Shown here: positions 37,843 through 52,000 of the stretch, in pieces
Layout: each line of letters opens with the position of its first letter
How positions within the stretch are numbered: position 1 is the first letter of the stretch
The notes under the pieces: model-generated
The model's input: only the letters and a program-made list of their open reading frames with translations
Databases searched by the model: none
Told to the model about the DNA's origin: nothing
Assembly (NCBI RefSeq): GCF_020184175.1
Contig: NC_065531.1
Coordinates: 80,322,604 to 80,386,603 of the forward strand
Source: Aphis gossypii
Taxonomy: Eukaryota; Arthropoda; Insecta; Hemiptera; Aphididae
DNA length: 64,000 nt
Reading direction: 5' to 3'
Made by a program: the position numbers and the translations under genes

Positions 37843-40800
37843 TTAAACTACCATAATACCTATTATATCATATTTTTGTGAATGTAATTTCGTCTACGAA
37901 GTCGTAAAAAAAAAAAACAAAACAAAACAATACATTTGGTTTTTAAATAGGTATAATTAAAAATTATTACCAGTTCATAATATTTATTTTTGAATTCGTT
38001 CAAGTCTTTTTTCGTTCTCTCCAGTTCAAACATGCACTCTTTTGTTGTCTGTTGACTGATAATTAATTCTCCGGATAAGCTCTAAATACATTTATTTAAT
38101 GTAAAAAATAATTAAACCATAATTGAACCACATCACTTAAACCGACTTTACCCTCATTTTGTCGTCTTTTTTCAATAGAGTTCTCTTGATATCGTTCATT
38201 TCTTTGAAGATATCTCTGCCTGGCAGCTTAATGAATTCATCTTTTAGTTTTTCATACCTAGTCTGCAGCTCTTGGACTTGCAAATCCTTGTCGAATACCC
38301 TGGTGCATTGTTCGAGTAACCGTTTTTGAAGGATTTTCACTTTGGCAGTCATCTCGTAAGCCGGCGGATCAGTGTTCTGGGCGATAACAGTGCAGTATAA
38401 TATTAATGTTTATTGTCACAACTGAAATTATTTAACATTATTATACGGCGTGGCGTGGTGCCACGGGGATCTCGGCACACTATTTATGACAGATGACAAT
38501 TATGTTGAACTGCTGCAAATATTATACGTTTCCGAGCGGACCGCTGGCACGAGAGTTTTAGAATAATGTTTTGTCACTCTAGCCATAGCAGTGTTATGAT
38601 GACGAGTGCAATCGTAACCGGGGTATAGGTATAATATTGAAGTCGTGTTTATTTTTTAAACGTAACGATATTGTCACAAACGGATTTACAATAAATTATA
38701 ATATGTTAAATAAACACTGTTTATATTATTTACAGTATAATAATAAATCAACATCCCGCTTTATTCAACCGTCATCTGTCGGGAGATCACCCGTGCGAGC
38801 TGGAACAGTATTATTGCAACCCATTTAATTCTCACCGTCACGAAGATACCTATGTTAACAGTCGTTTAATATCATTCCGCCGTCGGTTTACAAATTTTGA
38901 GAAAGTATCACACGACGGGTTACGTTCTCCGGGTAAACGTATTATAGGTATCGACTAGCACGTTGTCGTGTATGAAGCTAACCTATAACCTACAGTAGCG
39001 GCGGTGGGGATTTTTTTTGTTTTTAATACGACTTATCAAGATACGAAGGGCTTACCCTACACGCCCTGCATTAATTAATCGCTTGTATTTATAACTTTTT
39101 TTTTTTTTTACTTTTTTAACCCTTTTTGTTTGACAATTTTTATATATTATTAGTACACTAATAATAATAATAATAATAATACAAAATAAAATAATTCGCA
39201 ATTATCAAAACGGTTGAGAGAAGGGGGATGATCCGCACGTCATAATAGTTTAAAAAACGCCACTGCCACGTTATCATTATAATAATTATTATATTATTAC
39301 TTTTAATATTCTCCATCGGTGTACGTTTGTGGGTTTGATTAATATGTCTTCTAGAGCTCGACATTTCAAACGTTCTCTGTTAAGTTTTTGTTCATATTTA
39401 AGCACTTCGCCTCTTATGTCATTTATTTCCGATAGGTTTTTCATCAACAAGTTTTTCTGAACGCTAAAATGCAATAGGTACAACAACAAGTGTTATATTA
39501 ATATTGTGTCTTATTATCGTAGATAATTAATTTTTTACACACCTTAGAATGAAAATACTGTGTGAAAAATAATATTATGTGTACCTAGTGACTAGAAGAT
39601 ACTTGCTGTATATTGTTATAATAATTTTATTTGTGAAGATTTATTATTATTATGAAGTAATAAATTTATATTTATTACTTAATAATTAATCAGTTAAGAA
39701 TGTAAAAATAATATTAATAATAATAATCGTTTTAAAATCTTTTTAATGAAAATCTTTAACGTTCTAAGAAATGCCAAAAGATCTGTTAAATTTTCATTTG
39801 ATTGATGAGCCTACATAGATTGATGTCAAAATCACGAAACACATTATATATACATAAATAATAATAATATATTAACTACTTCACCGCCATCATAATATTA
39901 TAATCTGAAAGTGTAAGAAGAAAACATACCATCATAATCATAATATAATGATTGTACACCACGTTAAACACTCGAGTAAGATTTTAATCCCAATTTAAAC
40001 CCACGAATTTATTGACAATTTATAATATTATGTCTATAATAAAGTCTTTTTCTTAATATACAAGCGCATAATTAGTGTAAATCTGAAATTGGTAGTTTGA
40101 ATTATTTTATTTACCTATTATAATTAAATAAACTATTTTTATATAGAGTTCATATTTTTTTAATTTCGTCGAAGGAGTTTATTGGAAAACGTATTTTCCA
40201 AAAAGAAATATACAAACATAAAACAAAAATACTTAAACTGATTTATTGGCCCATTGCCGATTAAAATCCAAGACTGCTTTTATCAAAGTAACAATTTAAT
40301 TAATCGATGTTATTTCAATTGTTTAGCACATTTTTTTAAAATTTAGTTCTTGTCAACTATGATTATTATGGAAGTTGCAATGTTTTAATACATTTAACCG
40401 AGAAAAAATATTTTATATCCTGTAGTTTTTTTTTTGTTTTTTATAATTCGTTAATCAATTAGGTAATACTTTATTAATAAATTGAAAATAACGCATCATA
40501 AAAATTATAAAAATAAATCCAAGTAAATAATAAGAAAAAAATAAGAAAATAGAAACTAAAAGTTTAAAAATAACCAAACAGTTATTGAATTTTAGGGATA
40601 GGTAGATTATATAATCCGTCTTATTAAAACTTTAAAGAAAAATAATTTTATTATTACTATATATTTTTTATTTATCGGCAGTTGCAGGGCCATGGATTGG
40701 AAAGTATTATTAGTATAAAATACAATGTATATAAATGTTGTACTTATTGATAAAATTAATTTATTTTATTTTTAATAACTGATGTGATGCGATTATTTTT

Positions 40801-43800
40801 TGTTGTTTTAGATTTGATTTACATTTATGTAATTATATTAGCATATTTTTTATGTTTATGTATATGTACAAATGTACAATAATCAATTAAATTATTTATC
40901 CATTTTCATTCTTAATTTCATGTAGGTACCTAATATCTCTTATAGACAGCTATTGAATCATAAATATATTTGGACTTATAATAATGAACAACAAAATCGA
41001 TAAATAAATTACACCTACAACAGATAAGAAAATCACTACACCAGACCTACTAGTAAACAAACATCATCAACTTCAAAAGAAACAAAATCAAACAATTTAA
41101 TTTAAGTTAAGTATACATTATAAATAATAAAATACAACTGTATAAATAAGACTTTTAACCTATTGCCACAGTTGACGATGAAATTTAAATCAATAAAAAA
41201 AATAAAATAATAAATAATTATCAAAAAATATTATAATAGGTAGGTACTATAACAATATTGTCTATGGTAGGTATAGATATAGTATTTGACGATTTACAGT
41301 TTATTGTAAGCATAAATTAAAATTGTTAAAACTCAACATGCTGCGTGCATTAATACGATTTATTAAATATTTGTACTGTGACAACATTTATAATGTTATC
41401 ATATTTATATTCTTTTAATGAAACTTGTACATATTATATCCTATTTAATAACCGTATAATTTATTTTGACACTTTAAACAGTTATAAAGCTGGCGTTAAT
41501 TCGTGGCATATTGATGTGTTCTAATTAAATACATATATTTTAATCGGATAATAAATACAATTACCTCAGACTTTTTACTTCCGATTTGAGTAATCTAATA
41601 TCGTCCATCCTTTTATTATATTCTACTTCTCCCTTGCCTAATGTTGTTCTTAATATGTCATTAGCATCTTTTTGCTTCAATAGCTCCTCATTGCGTTTGT
41701 TTATTTGATTTATGAGTTTGTTTTTGTCTTTGTTTCCCTATGTACAATTTAAGCTTTTACAACGAGAAAATGTTTTATCAAAGTTAATGCATCGAAAAAA
41801 AAATGTGCTTATTTATAATTTCAGTGAGTTTCTGTCATTGGAGCCAAAAAAAAAAAAAAAAATAATAATAAAAAAATAAAATAAAATTTTTTACCCACTT
41901 CATCATTTTGTTTCTGAAGTTTTTCTATATTTTTTTGCAATAATTTCAATGTCATTATCATTGACTTTTCGTCTTCATTTTTCTTCTTTAGTAAATTTGA
42001 CATTTCTTCCACTTTGGTCTCGTACTCATCGATTTCTTGTTGACGTTTCTGAAGTTCCTTCTCAGTTTGTTTTAATACTGTGTGACAAGTTATCGAGGAT
42101 TTAGTGAATACAGTTTAGTGTACTTGTGGACCACCGTAGATTTACCTGTATCGTTTTTCATCAATTGCATTTCTTTGTACGCGACGTATTCTTTTTGTTG
42201 TTCGAGTTGTTGTGAAATCATTTTTATTTTATCTTTTATCTCTTCTGTTTCATCCTAAAGTCAAAACAAATTATTATTAATAAATTAATGTGCCATTTAA
42301 GAAAGTATTATGGCGAAACAAACCTTAGATTCAGCAAGATTCTTAGAAAACAGATTTCTTTCAGTTTTTATAGTGTGTAGATCATGATCTTGTTCTTTAA
42401 ATTTATCACTCCAATTATTTACTTCTTTTTTTAACTCTTGTACTTCCACTTCTTTATGATTTAATGTTACCGAATCTTCGTTAATTTTTTGTTTTAAGGT
42501 TATTATTTCTTGGTGTAACCTGCATCATGGAAGTATTTTATGAAATCAATAATATTATAATAAAAAAAATATTAATAATTACTTTTCCTTATTATTTTTC
42601 ATTGTAATTATATCTTGATTTAATTTATCAATATATTTTTGTGCGCTTCTAAATTCTTGTTCTAAAGCCCGAAATGCTGATTCTTTTATATTCATTTTTT
42701 CTATATATGCGGTTATTTGTTCTGTATAAAAAAACGAATTCGTTACAGTAAAATCAGTACATTTGTATCGAATAGTTATTTACCATTAACTTTAGTCATA
42801 TTTTTTTCTAATAACTTTTTTTCTCTTTCTGTTAATTCCAATATTTTTTTGAGTTTTACATTATCTTCTTGCGATGTATTTAAACTTCGTTCTAAAATAG
42901 TTACGCTATTTTCAGAATTTTTTTTTTCCTTGGAAATTTTGTCGACCTCCTCCATGACTTCTTGTCGTTTTCTGACTGATGCTTCATGAGTCGCAATTAA
43001 ACGTGTTAGTTCGGATTGAACTCTTAATAATTCATTTTCTTGATACTAATGTTGATTGAAAACGATAAAATAAATAAATAATTTAGCCAAATTATAATAC
43101 GTGTATTATTAGATTAATGGCGATATTAACATACATTTATTTTATCTTGAAGTATATTTATTTCTTTAACGCTGTCAGCCCTAAGTTCAGTTTTAATTTT
43201 TAATTCTCTAGTTAATTTCTTTATTTGTTTGTCGTACGACGTATTTTTTGTGTTTAAATTGTTATTTGCAATCTAAAAACGAAATTAATACATAATGTAT
43301 AAATAATGAAAACTGCTTTTTATTTTAGATTACTTTTAAGTCTTTTAATGTTTCGTTAAGTTTTTCTATATTGGATTCAGCCTTTTTGAAATTGTTTTTA
43401 GTGATACCAAGTTCGGTTTTTATTTTTTCCATTTGATCGTGATCGGTTTTTATGCGGTCCTCTAATTTTTCCTTTGTTTTTATTTCTTTCACTAGATTGT
43501 TACTTTGAGCCTTAAAAGTAATATAGGAAATAATTAATGACTTACCAATTAATGCGGATATACACTGTTTACGACCACTTACAGCTAAATCGGCTTCGAG
43601 ATCTCTGACATTATACTCGGCCCCGTCTAACTCTTTTTTTAACGATTCACAGAGATTATTTAGACGTTTGTTCTCCACATCCATTCTAGCCAGTTCTCGT
43701 TTTGTTCTTGTCAACTCTAATTGGCTAGTATCGCCTTGACCCATAGAAGAAAACCTGACCGAATTCATAATAGAAATATATGCAAAAGAAAAAAATACGC

Positions 43801-44379
43801 CGGTAAAAATCAGACTTACAAGCTTTCCTCTTCCATTTGTTTAGTTTTCGAATCCAGTTCGGTTTTTAAGGTCTTTATTTGTGCTAATAAATTATCGTTG
43901 GATTCTTGAATTATTTGTTCTCGGAGATTGGAAGCGTCTAACATACGATGCGCAGAGTTTAATTCCTACAAAAGTATGAAATGTTTATTGGTTATAATCT
44001 AATTATACACAATAGTTTGTGTATTGTAAAAAAATGTTATTTTAACCTCTTTTAGTTTTTCCACTGTGTTTTGCTCCGATAAAATAGACTGTTTGATTTC
44101 TGGCATTAATTGCCTGTAATTGTCCATTATACGTGTTAAAGATTTTTTTTCCTCTATGCATTTTACAGATTCCTCGCCGAGTTTCCGAACAGCCGCCCAC
44201 AGATGAGCGAGCGCTTCTGTGAGAGGCGGATCCGTAACAAATTCAATAGCCTTAAATAACCATTGAACAATTATTAATTTTTTAACGTTAAATTAAAAAT
44301 CAATTTGATGTGAATATATAAATCATATACTTACATGTTTGTATTCCGATTCGGGTTTCTTAGAATCGTTGATTTCCAT
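37843..44379 (-). CDS. CFAP58: Cilia- and flagella-associated protein 58 (CFAP58/CCDC147), 16 exons
   Basis: Exons from the 5' end: 44379-44335, 44250-44047, 43965-43820, 43754-43583, 43510-43334, 43272-43135, 43045-42784, 42721-42583, 42519-42324, 42254-42146, 42077-41895, 41737-41565, 39463-39301, 38376-38152, 38081-37971 and 37893-37843. They give about 828 residues, close to human CFAP58 (872). Almost the whole product is coiled coil, rich in Lys, Glu, Leu and Asn. The C-terminal third carries the family hallmarks KRNEELL, GEVEYNKRMDDIRLLKSEVKSLR-type, RERLKCRALED, PTNVHRWR and VKILQKRLLE. An in-frame TAA before the ATG supports the start. CFAP58 is a structural protein of motile axonemes; in insects motile cilia are essentially limited to sperm, so testis expression is expected. 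The junction of exons 11 and 12 is uncertain by a few codons, and the last exon (ending DIIGIMVV) is inferred from a strong acceptor. Confidence 0.9.
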
Positions 44380-46058
44380 TGTACGTATATCTTACGAATG
44401 AGCTACTATGTCGGCGGAAAAAGCTCATTCCAAGACTCTTCGAAGTAGTCAAGGTTACGCGCTACGTTGGATTGATCGAATATTTTAAAAAGTTTTGAGT
44501 CTATTTCTTTACTTCAGTTTTAAATGACATTAAACTGAACTGGAAAACATGTATAATAACTTTTAAACATCGATACTTTTGTACTGGCAATTTTATGTAA
44601 TGTAAATTCTGAATTTTGGAATATTAGAGAAAATCATATATAATATAATCTATTAAATTAATATTTGCTATAAAATTGAATACGTCTGGAATAGCACAGT
44701 GGCAGTGAATAATCTATGACTTTCCGAAAAAAAGATTTTTTTTATTTACAGAAATGTTAAAACACGACAAATAAATGTTTTTGATTACACCATATATGAA
44801 TATACTTGTATGCTCGGCAAATTTTTTATCTCGATTTAAAACGCGAATATTATATATATACGCTAAAAACACTAAAGAAAAATATACAAGTTCAAATTAC
44901 CAGTTACAAAACTACGTTTGATCTGATTGAGAAATTGATATATTTCAGTATTGATACAAATTGGATGTTTAAATTTTATAACAGAGATTTTATGACTTAA
45001 AAATATAAAATCAATATATATTACCTATATATAAATATATACACAAACGCATTTCCGTTATCTAATTTTGAAATAGTATTGTTTATAAATTATTAATACG
45101 AATCATATTTAAGGAGTAAATCAAATAACATATTTAATATATTGTTTAAAGCTCTTGGAACTTTGGTGCAATTTTAGATTTTGTAACTGGCGTTTCTGCT
45201 TCCGTAAAAAGCAACTTTTCTGTATTTCTTAATATGCTTTTCCGCCAACACTGATAACACTTAATTTATTTTTTCATTATCGTATAATATTCTAATTTTA
45301 AAACGAAAATAAACATATTATGTTTTAAATAATTTATTATGCACGTATTTTTAAATTGAATTTTTTGAAAATTATAATAAGACGAGGATTAAGAAAAATG
45401 ATATTAATTAAGAATTAAGATTGACTTGGATAAGAAAAATATCCTTACAAATATTACAGTACGATAAAAAAAATATGTGTAAATTGGGCCAAATATTCAT
45501 AACACATTATTATATAATATATTATGGATTAAGTGCGATTGTCGCGCGCTATGATTGATCTGGTGCCACTTAAGTATTGGTTATCTGGAAAGATTTTAGT
45601 GTTTCCAATAGCACAAATAAATGTGTTTAAAATTTAATTTATTTCTTAATATAAGAATAACAATTATTTTTGATATTATATATACAGGATACGAACTTGA
45701 TTATTTTAATTATCATTAAACGTCTTCAGGTGAGTTGTGTTAAAAATTCAATAAAATATACTAAAAATATTATAAAAATAATGACGAATGCTGACATTTT
45801 TTAAAAATCATACTTAGATCACCTAGGATTTGGATTATAGGAAAACATTAAAAATAATGAATGAATAGTATATTACATATTTGAAAACTATCTACTGAAC
45901 CAATTATTATTTCAAATTGTAGATAGGTACTTATTGATTGAGGATCAGTTAAAGTGGTGGCTTCGATTTTAGATTCCTATAGACAGTTATAAAGGATGGT
46001 CACAGTACTTACATATATATTTCGATTTAGCTTACGAAAATCAAATATCTTTTCCTTT
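44380..46058. other. CFAP58 5' flank and AT-rich intergenic DNA
   Basis: The first 80 nt upstream of CFAP58 are relatively GC-rich and may contain its promoter. A half-site resembling the RFX X-box (GTAACC on the minus strand, 44458-44453) is present without its partner half. The rest is AT-rich with no gene seen. Confidence 0.5.
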
Positions 46059-46080
46059 ATATATATATATATATATATAT
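46059..46080. repeat. (TA)n microsatellite
   Basis: Eleven TA dinucleotides in a row. Confidence 0.9.
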
Positions 46081-49000
46081 GGTTGCCATATGTATATAGA
46101 AATAAAAGCAACTTTTTATAATCTATATAATATTGTTATATGAAATATAAATGAATGTATGTTTGTAGTATATATACTCAAAATTACACCACAGATTTTG
46201 ACGAAAATTTCAAATTGTGTTTAGAGATATCAGAAAAGTTTAGAAAGTATAGTGAATCACGTTCAAAAATACACCAAGTTCTATTTACAATTTTACAATC
46301 CACCACAAGCGAATAGTCTATCTCTGTCGAATTAGTTCACAAAGTAATGTACACCAACATCGATTTGCTCGTAAACTGAGGTAAATAAAATCAGAGACAT
46401 GCCAATATAGAATTGTATATTATTAATGTTTATTTTTTCATAGGCGAAGTCAAGTTGCAATAATATACACCAAGTAGATTATAAAAACAAATTACAACAA
46501 CACTAATATTTCCAGATATCTCTAAAAAGCCACAAATAAATGCATAGGTACACGAATAATAACAGAGTAAGAAATCAAACCAAAATACTATTAATGTGGA
46601 ATACTTATTTTAATGTGTATAATTATTTTAGGCGTGCAGTTTAATAAGCATATTGTTTATTTTATATGTTTACTTTAATTATTATTTTTATAATTTATAA
46701 TGGACCATAATCATTGATTAAACAAATTAATTAAATTTAATATCTTTTAAGATCCTGGTTTTTTTTTCTTTAAAAATTATAATTAAATCACATTGTTTGA
46801 TATTTTATCGTCTTTATAAATAAGCATATTTTATGTCATTTTTCGTTCAACAGTTATCGATTCAATATTATAAATATTAAATATCGAAAATGTGTATTGT
46901 TGTTGAGTTTTTCTCAGAGATATAGTAATATATGCGATATTCAATTGAAAGTACCTTACATCATATTATATTTATATTTTACGAAATATATTCCGGAAGA
47001 ATCGGCGGCAAGATATCAAAATATATTCGTTCAAGACTTTTTATCAGTAATTTTATGGAAGAAATTTTATAAAATTTTATATTTTATTTATGAAATGAAG
47101 ATAAAAAAAAAGAAAACACATTTTTGAGCAAATATATTCAAGGCACTAGAAGGTAATTGTTTTATAACATTATGACTAGACGGTAATAATACATTACGTT
47201 GGAATTTTGAATATCATTATCATTATTTAATATTCTATTATGTATAAATAAGTAAACTTGACAGATTGCCAGGTGGCGTTCGTTGAGCTGTTTTAATGAA
47301 AATCTTGAAAACCCAATTCAAAATTGAAACAATCAATAGTTCGTATTATAATGTGTAGGATACAGTGGGTGCAGCAGTTGAAAAAAAATAAATTGATTTC
47401 AATAGAAAGCAATACTACATTTGTACACATTAATTTTTCATCAAATAAAACCACATATACGAAAAATGCGCCTCGCGTATTGCTAATCTGTTTAGGAGAC
47501 ACGGAAAATCCATCACGAGAGTACTGTGCCCTAAAGACATGCGTTGAAATATTCGAAAGCAATATGTACAGAGTATACGCGTCTTTACGCTTGTCGTACA
47601 CCGACAGACGAGATAAATATTATTTTTATTAAACATATTTTTGTGTGTTTTTCTTTGCAGGATACGCGATGAAAAACACGGTGTGCACCGTTTGATACGA
47701 ACGTCGGAAATAATCGGATATGCTTTTGGGGTACCGCAAAGGTATGCGGAAAATTCCGCTGTATTCCATAATCACCAATGATTTCGAATGCACTTCATCT
47801 GCAGAATCGCTGGTTTAGGCGTCGTTGCTTCTGCCCTGTTCCTTTAAAAACCAATTCCGTCGTTTGTAACCACGTTGAAAAAATGTAGAGTGTATTAAAT
47901 AGTTAGGTGTTGTAAATAATAATTAAACCTTTCGAAAAATTGACATCGAAATAATTTCAACAACACGAGCAAGTATAATAATTATTCGAGTTAAAAAAAC
48001 AACAACTTTTTAATAACATACGCTATGCATATATTGTTGCGTAAGACACTCGCGTGGTACCGTTAATGCTATTAGAAGCCTATATTATCGATTCGAAACT
48101 TAAACCATGTGTAGGTTTTGTACGCGTTCAACTTTGTGTTGTATTTGAATATATAACTTAATTTAACTACAAGAGACGGCGTCATAATAATATGCGAATC
48201 TTTCCGTACGCCGAATTTCAAAAGCTCCGTTTATAATAACATAATATTAGAGTCAATTGATGTAGTAGCGAACTGAAATCAAATGCCTGTGATACATAAA
48301 AAACTATAATGATCGTTAAATCGTAAAGCGATAACAGTAGATTTATAATTTTAAATCACTCGGTTTTATAAAAAACTAATGTTTTCAAACGTAAAATTTG
48401 AAATAAAAACACTTAGCTTGCGGGATAAAACGAGTCGATTTCTCCTATAAACATCGTCGCGTAATATATCGTACGATATTTACGGTGCGTTATTTATCAT
48501 TTGGGTAAAATAATAAGTACATAGTGAGTGACGTCAGCATAGAAGCGGGAGCTCCAGCTAGGGTACATATATAGCTGTGGTACACCCATTGAAATCGTAC
48601 CTCTTTAAAAACAAGTAATTTTTCTTATACCTACACAGTCAAAATAGATGTATTTAAAATATTTTACTATCGAGATGTATGAAGTAATCACAAGCACTAC
48701 CGCAGCCAACCGGAATCACAACGTTCAAAATGCAGGCTCTACCACTATTTATGATATAGGTACGTACTATTTATGCAATATATAAATAAAACAAAATTAA
48801 ACATAACGCTCGAAAAGGGTTTGTTAGATCGTTCAAAGCACAATATTTATAAGTCGTTTCTTCTCGACTGTGTGTTGTAGAAACAAAACGAAACGGACGT
48901 TTCAGATTTATTGATCACCGCCCTATATACATTCGTGTATAATATATAGTTATTTGTAAAAACAACACGCTGGCCTGGGTCGGTCATCTTCGATGATATA

Positions 49001-52000
49001 CACTCGAAATAAACAAACAGACGGTATATACGACGCATCACTATGCCTACCCCACTCGATAATAACGAGACGGACATGTATTTTATAGACGTGTAATAAT
49101 AATAATAATAATATTATGCATAATGTGTGGATTGATAATATGATATTTGTAAATTTATACATTCATCATACGCACATCGCTCACGGTTTACTCAAGAGTC
49201 AAGACACATACACACGTTCGAGGTTATAATATATTATTATATTTACTTATGTTAATGGGTGTTATATATATCTATAGTGATATTTGCGTGTGTGAGTGTT
49301 TTGTTTATCATGCAACGTGGAAATGCGTTTGATTCTCCCCGAAATATACGTTTTCATTTCACGCGTGACATGATAAAAATCTTTAGGTTAGGACGTATCT
49401 ATATATAATGATTATTTAGTTAAAACATGCATCGGGCGAGCGATTATTATTCATTCGCGAGAACGCAGCAAAAACAGTATCTAATAATAATCGATAAATA
49501 ATATTTGATTAGCCAGTCGGCGGCGGGTGTTATGTTTTGAACATGTGTGCGTGGACAAGCTCGATAAGACTTATATATATTATTATTTTCCGACCAAGAT
49601 CCGGTATTTCACTTACGATTTAATATACATCGAAGATTGCAAATTGCCATTGCCGCACAAAACGCAACTCGTAAAAATTCGCATCAAATTCTCGTAGCGT
49701 AGTAGCATTACCGCTGCACCTCTAACAAAACACTTATAAATAAATATACGTAAGTAAATAGTGTTCTGCTCGAATATTAATAGGTAAATATACTCGTAAA
49801 CAGATTTGATTTTTTTTTTTTTTTATAATGTTTTCCCCGTTTAAAATATAGTTAATAATAATATAAATATAATATAATCGATTAATTATACGATTTTTAC
49901 TCAAATCGTTTGATTTAAAAGCATTGATGTTTTACGTTAAATTCGAATCTCGTATTTTATTGCATCTGTCAATCGTTGGACTCGTTTTTTTTTTTTTTTA
50001 TTCGGTCAATCATGCGGTTATCGTTACGATGTTTTATCGATACTCAGTATTAAAATTTGTATATTTGAATACAATTCATAAATAATACAAACATTGCGGT
50101 ATTCTATGAATATTGTTGCATCCAACATCGGTCGTCGCAATTCGTCTGGCTTATAATTCGTTTTATTGTTCTGTGTTGTACTTGGAAATCTAATACTGAA
50201 ATGTTATTTCGAGTTCGTTTAACATTTCACTGTTGCTCAATTTTCGTGATTTTCTATTTTCACTAGCAGCTACATTAACTGTTGTAGTCAAACTGTAAAA
50301 ACAGAGAAGAGGCATTATAAATTTACGCGGAAGAGCGTGAAATCAAAATATAATATCTATCGTCTGTTTTTTTACTTAAAGGCTATTTTTTACTACCTAT
50401 TTCCAATCTTTTCAAGTGTGATGATTTTATATCTAATCATCATTCAAGTGAAAATAAATGCTGGTGAGAATCAATGGTTACAATATGTTTTACCCCAATA
50501 ATCTTTGCTTTATTTTGACGATGCGTTTTTTTGAAACATTTACTAAAATCAATTTTCCAAACGAGCTAGTAAAATTACTACAATATAAGTACCAAGTACT
50601 ATTCTCACGTTAATTTCTCAGCTCTTCGACAGTTTGATTATTGTTTATCATAAATTTAATATTTAAAATATTTAATCATAATATAAAATATAGCACATAT
50701 TTACATACCTATACTTACACCTTATGAAGTTTTTTCGTAGTATAAATTCGTTGAGTTTATAATTGCAATTAATCTGTCAATTACACGATGGAAATCTGTT
50801 ATAACATTCGTATAAAATATTTAAAAATTACTTGTGTTCAGGTTTTTTTGACATTGTAAAAAACGAAAGGAGGTAGTTATGCGCCTGTCACATAAATACA
50901 TAATAACTCCACAGTACTTAACTCGTATACGCTTTTCTGTACCTATATAGTAGTCTAATGTTCAGCATAATTTAAAGCCATCACTTTTTTTTTTCTTTTG
51001 GGTGTTTCTAAAATTCAGTCACGTTAGAAACAAATTGGATACGAACACAAATACACTGGCCAACTTAATGAGATAGTTTTCTCTATAAGCTTCGTGTTTA
51101 TTACATAATAAATTATATATTTGTAATATGTTTTTACCGCAGTTTTATTTTTATGTTAGCTAGTTCTATGAAAACGCGATCTAGGCGTTGATTGTCTTAT
51201 TCGAGTTTATTTCCAAATTGACGTACAACTAATTGAATACAACTTTGTCATCTAATGTAAGTACATTTACTAAAAGTAAAACGTGATTAAGGAAAACCAT
51301 TACTGTTTAAATTTATTCAATATTGTCTTATCATGGCATTTCGGAAGATACCACTCGAGAATTTAATTAAATTAAAAACAATTTCTTCCATCATTGTACC
51401 ATTTAAACCATAATATATTATTATGATAATATCCATAAAAAAATATATATTCATTTGTTATCCACCGATTAAATTTGTCGTTTTCCTATTTTAGCAGGGA
51501 ATTCACAACGAGTTACGTCCTGACGTATTACATAATAGTGCAAATTCAATTACATTAACTGTAATACTACATAAAATATTATATGTCAACGGGGTGAAAA
51601 ATAATATGGTTTTTGACGTTAAGCCTACTCAATATTTACACTAATATCGTTTTACATTCTAATTACTGATTTGGTTGAAAAAAATTATGAAATTATAAAT
51701 ACGCGTGTAATAAGTACGTTTATAACATGCATGAGTGTATTATGATTTTTGGGTGATGAAAAATCGTCAACAGCGGCTAATTAATTTACTAATTTACTGG
51801 ACATAAAAAATATACGTCTCGACTGAGTACCTATTCTGTAGGGTGATTTTTATTTTATCAGGAAATACTCATTATTTAAAAAAACATTTTATGTTTATTT
51901 ATTTTAAATTATTTAAAATCACATCGAAATTATATTTTTGAAAGAAAAAATATATTTTTTTTATCGATTTTGTTGTATCTCAAAAATAATTAACTTTACA

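Noticed and set aside
44453..44458. RFX X-box for CFAP58
   Set aside because: Only one half-site matches; the second half is absent at the expected spacing.
47293..47636. Overlapping open frames of about 70-102 codons on both strands
   Set aside because: Open on opposite strands at once, no recognisable domain and no clear splice partners; most likely chance within a CpG-richer patch.
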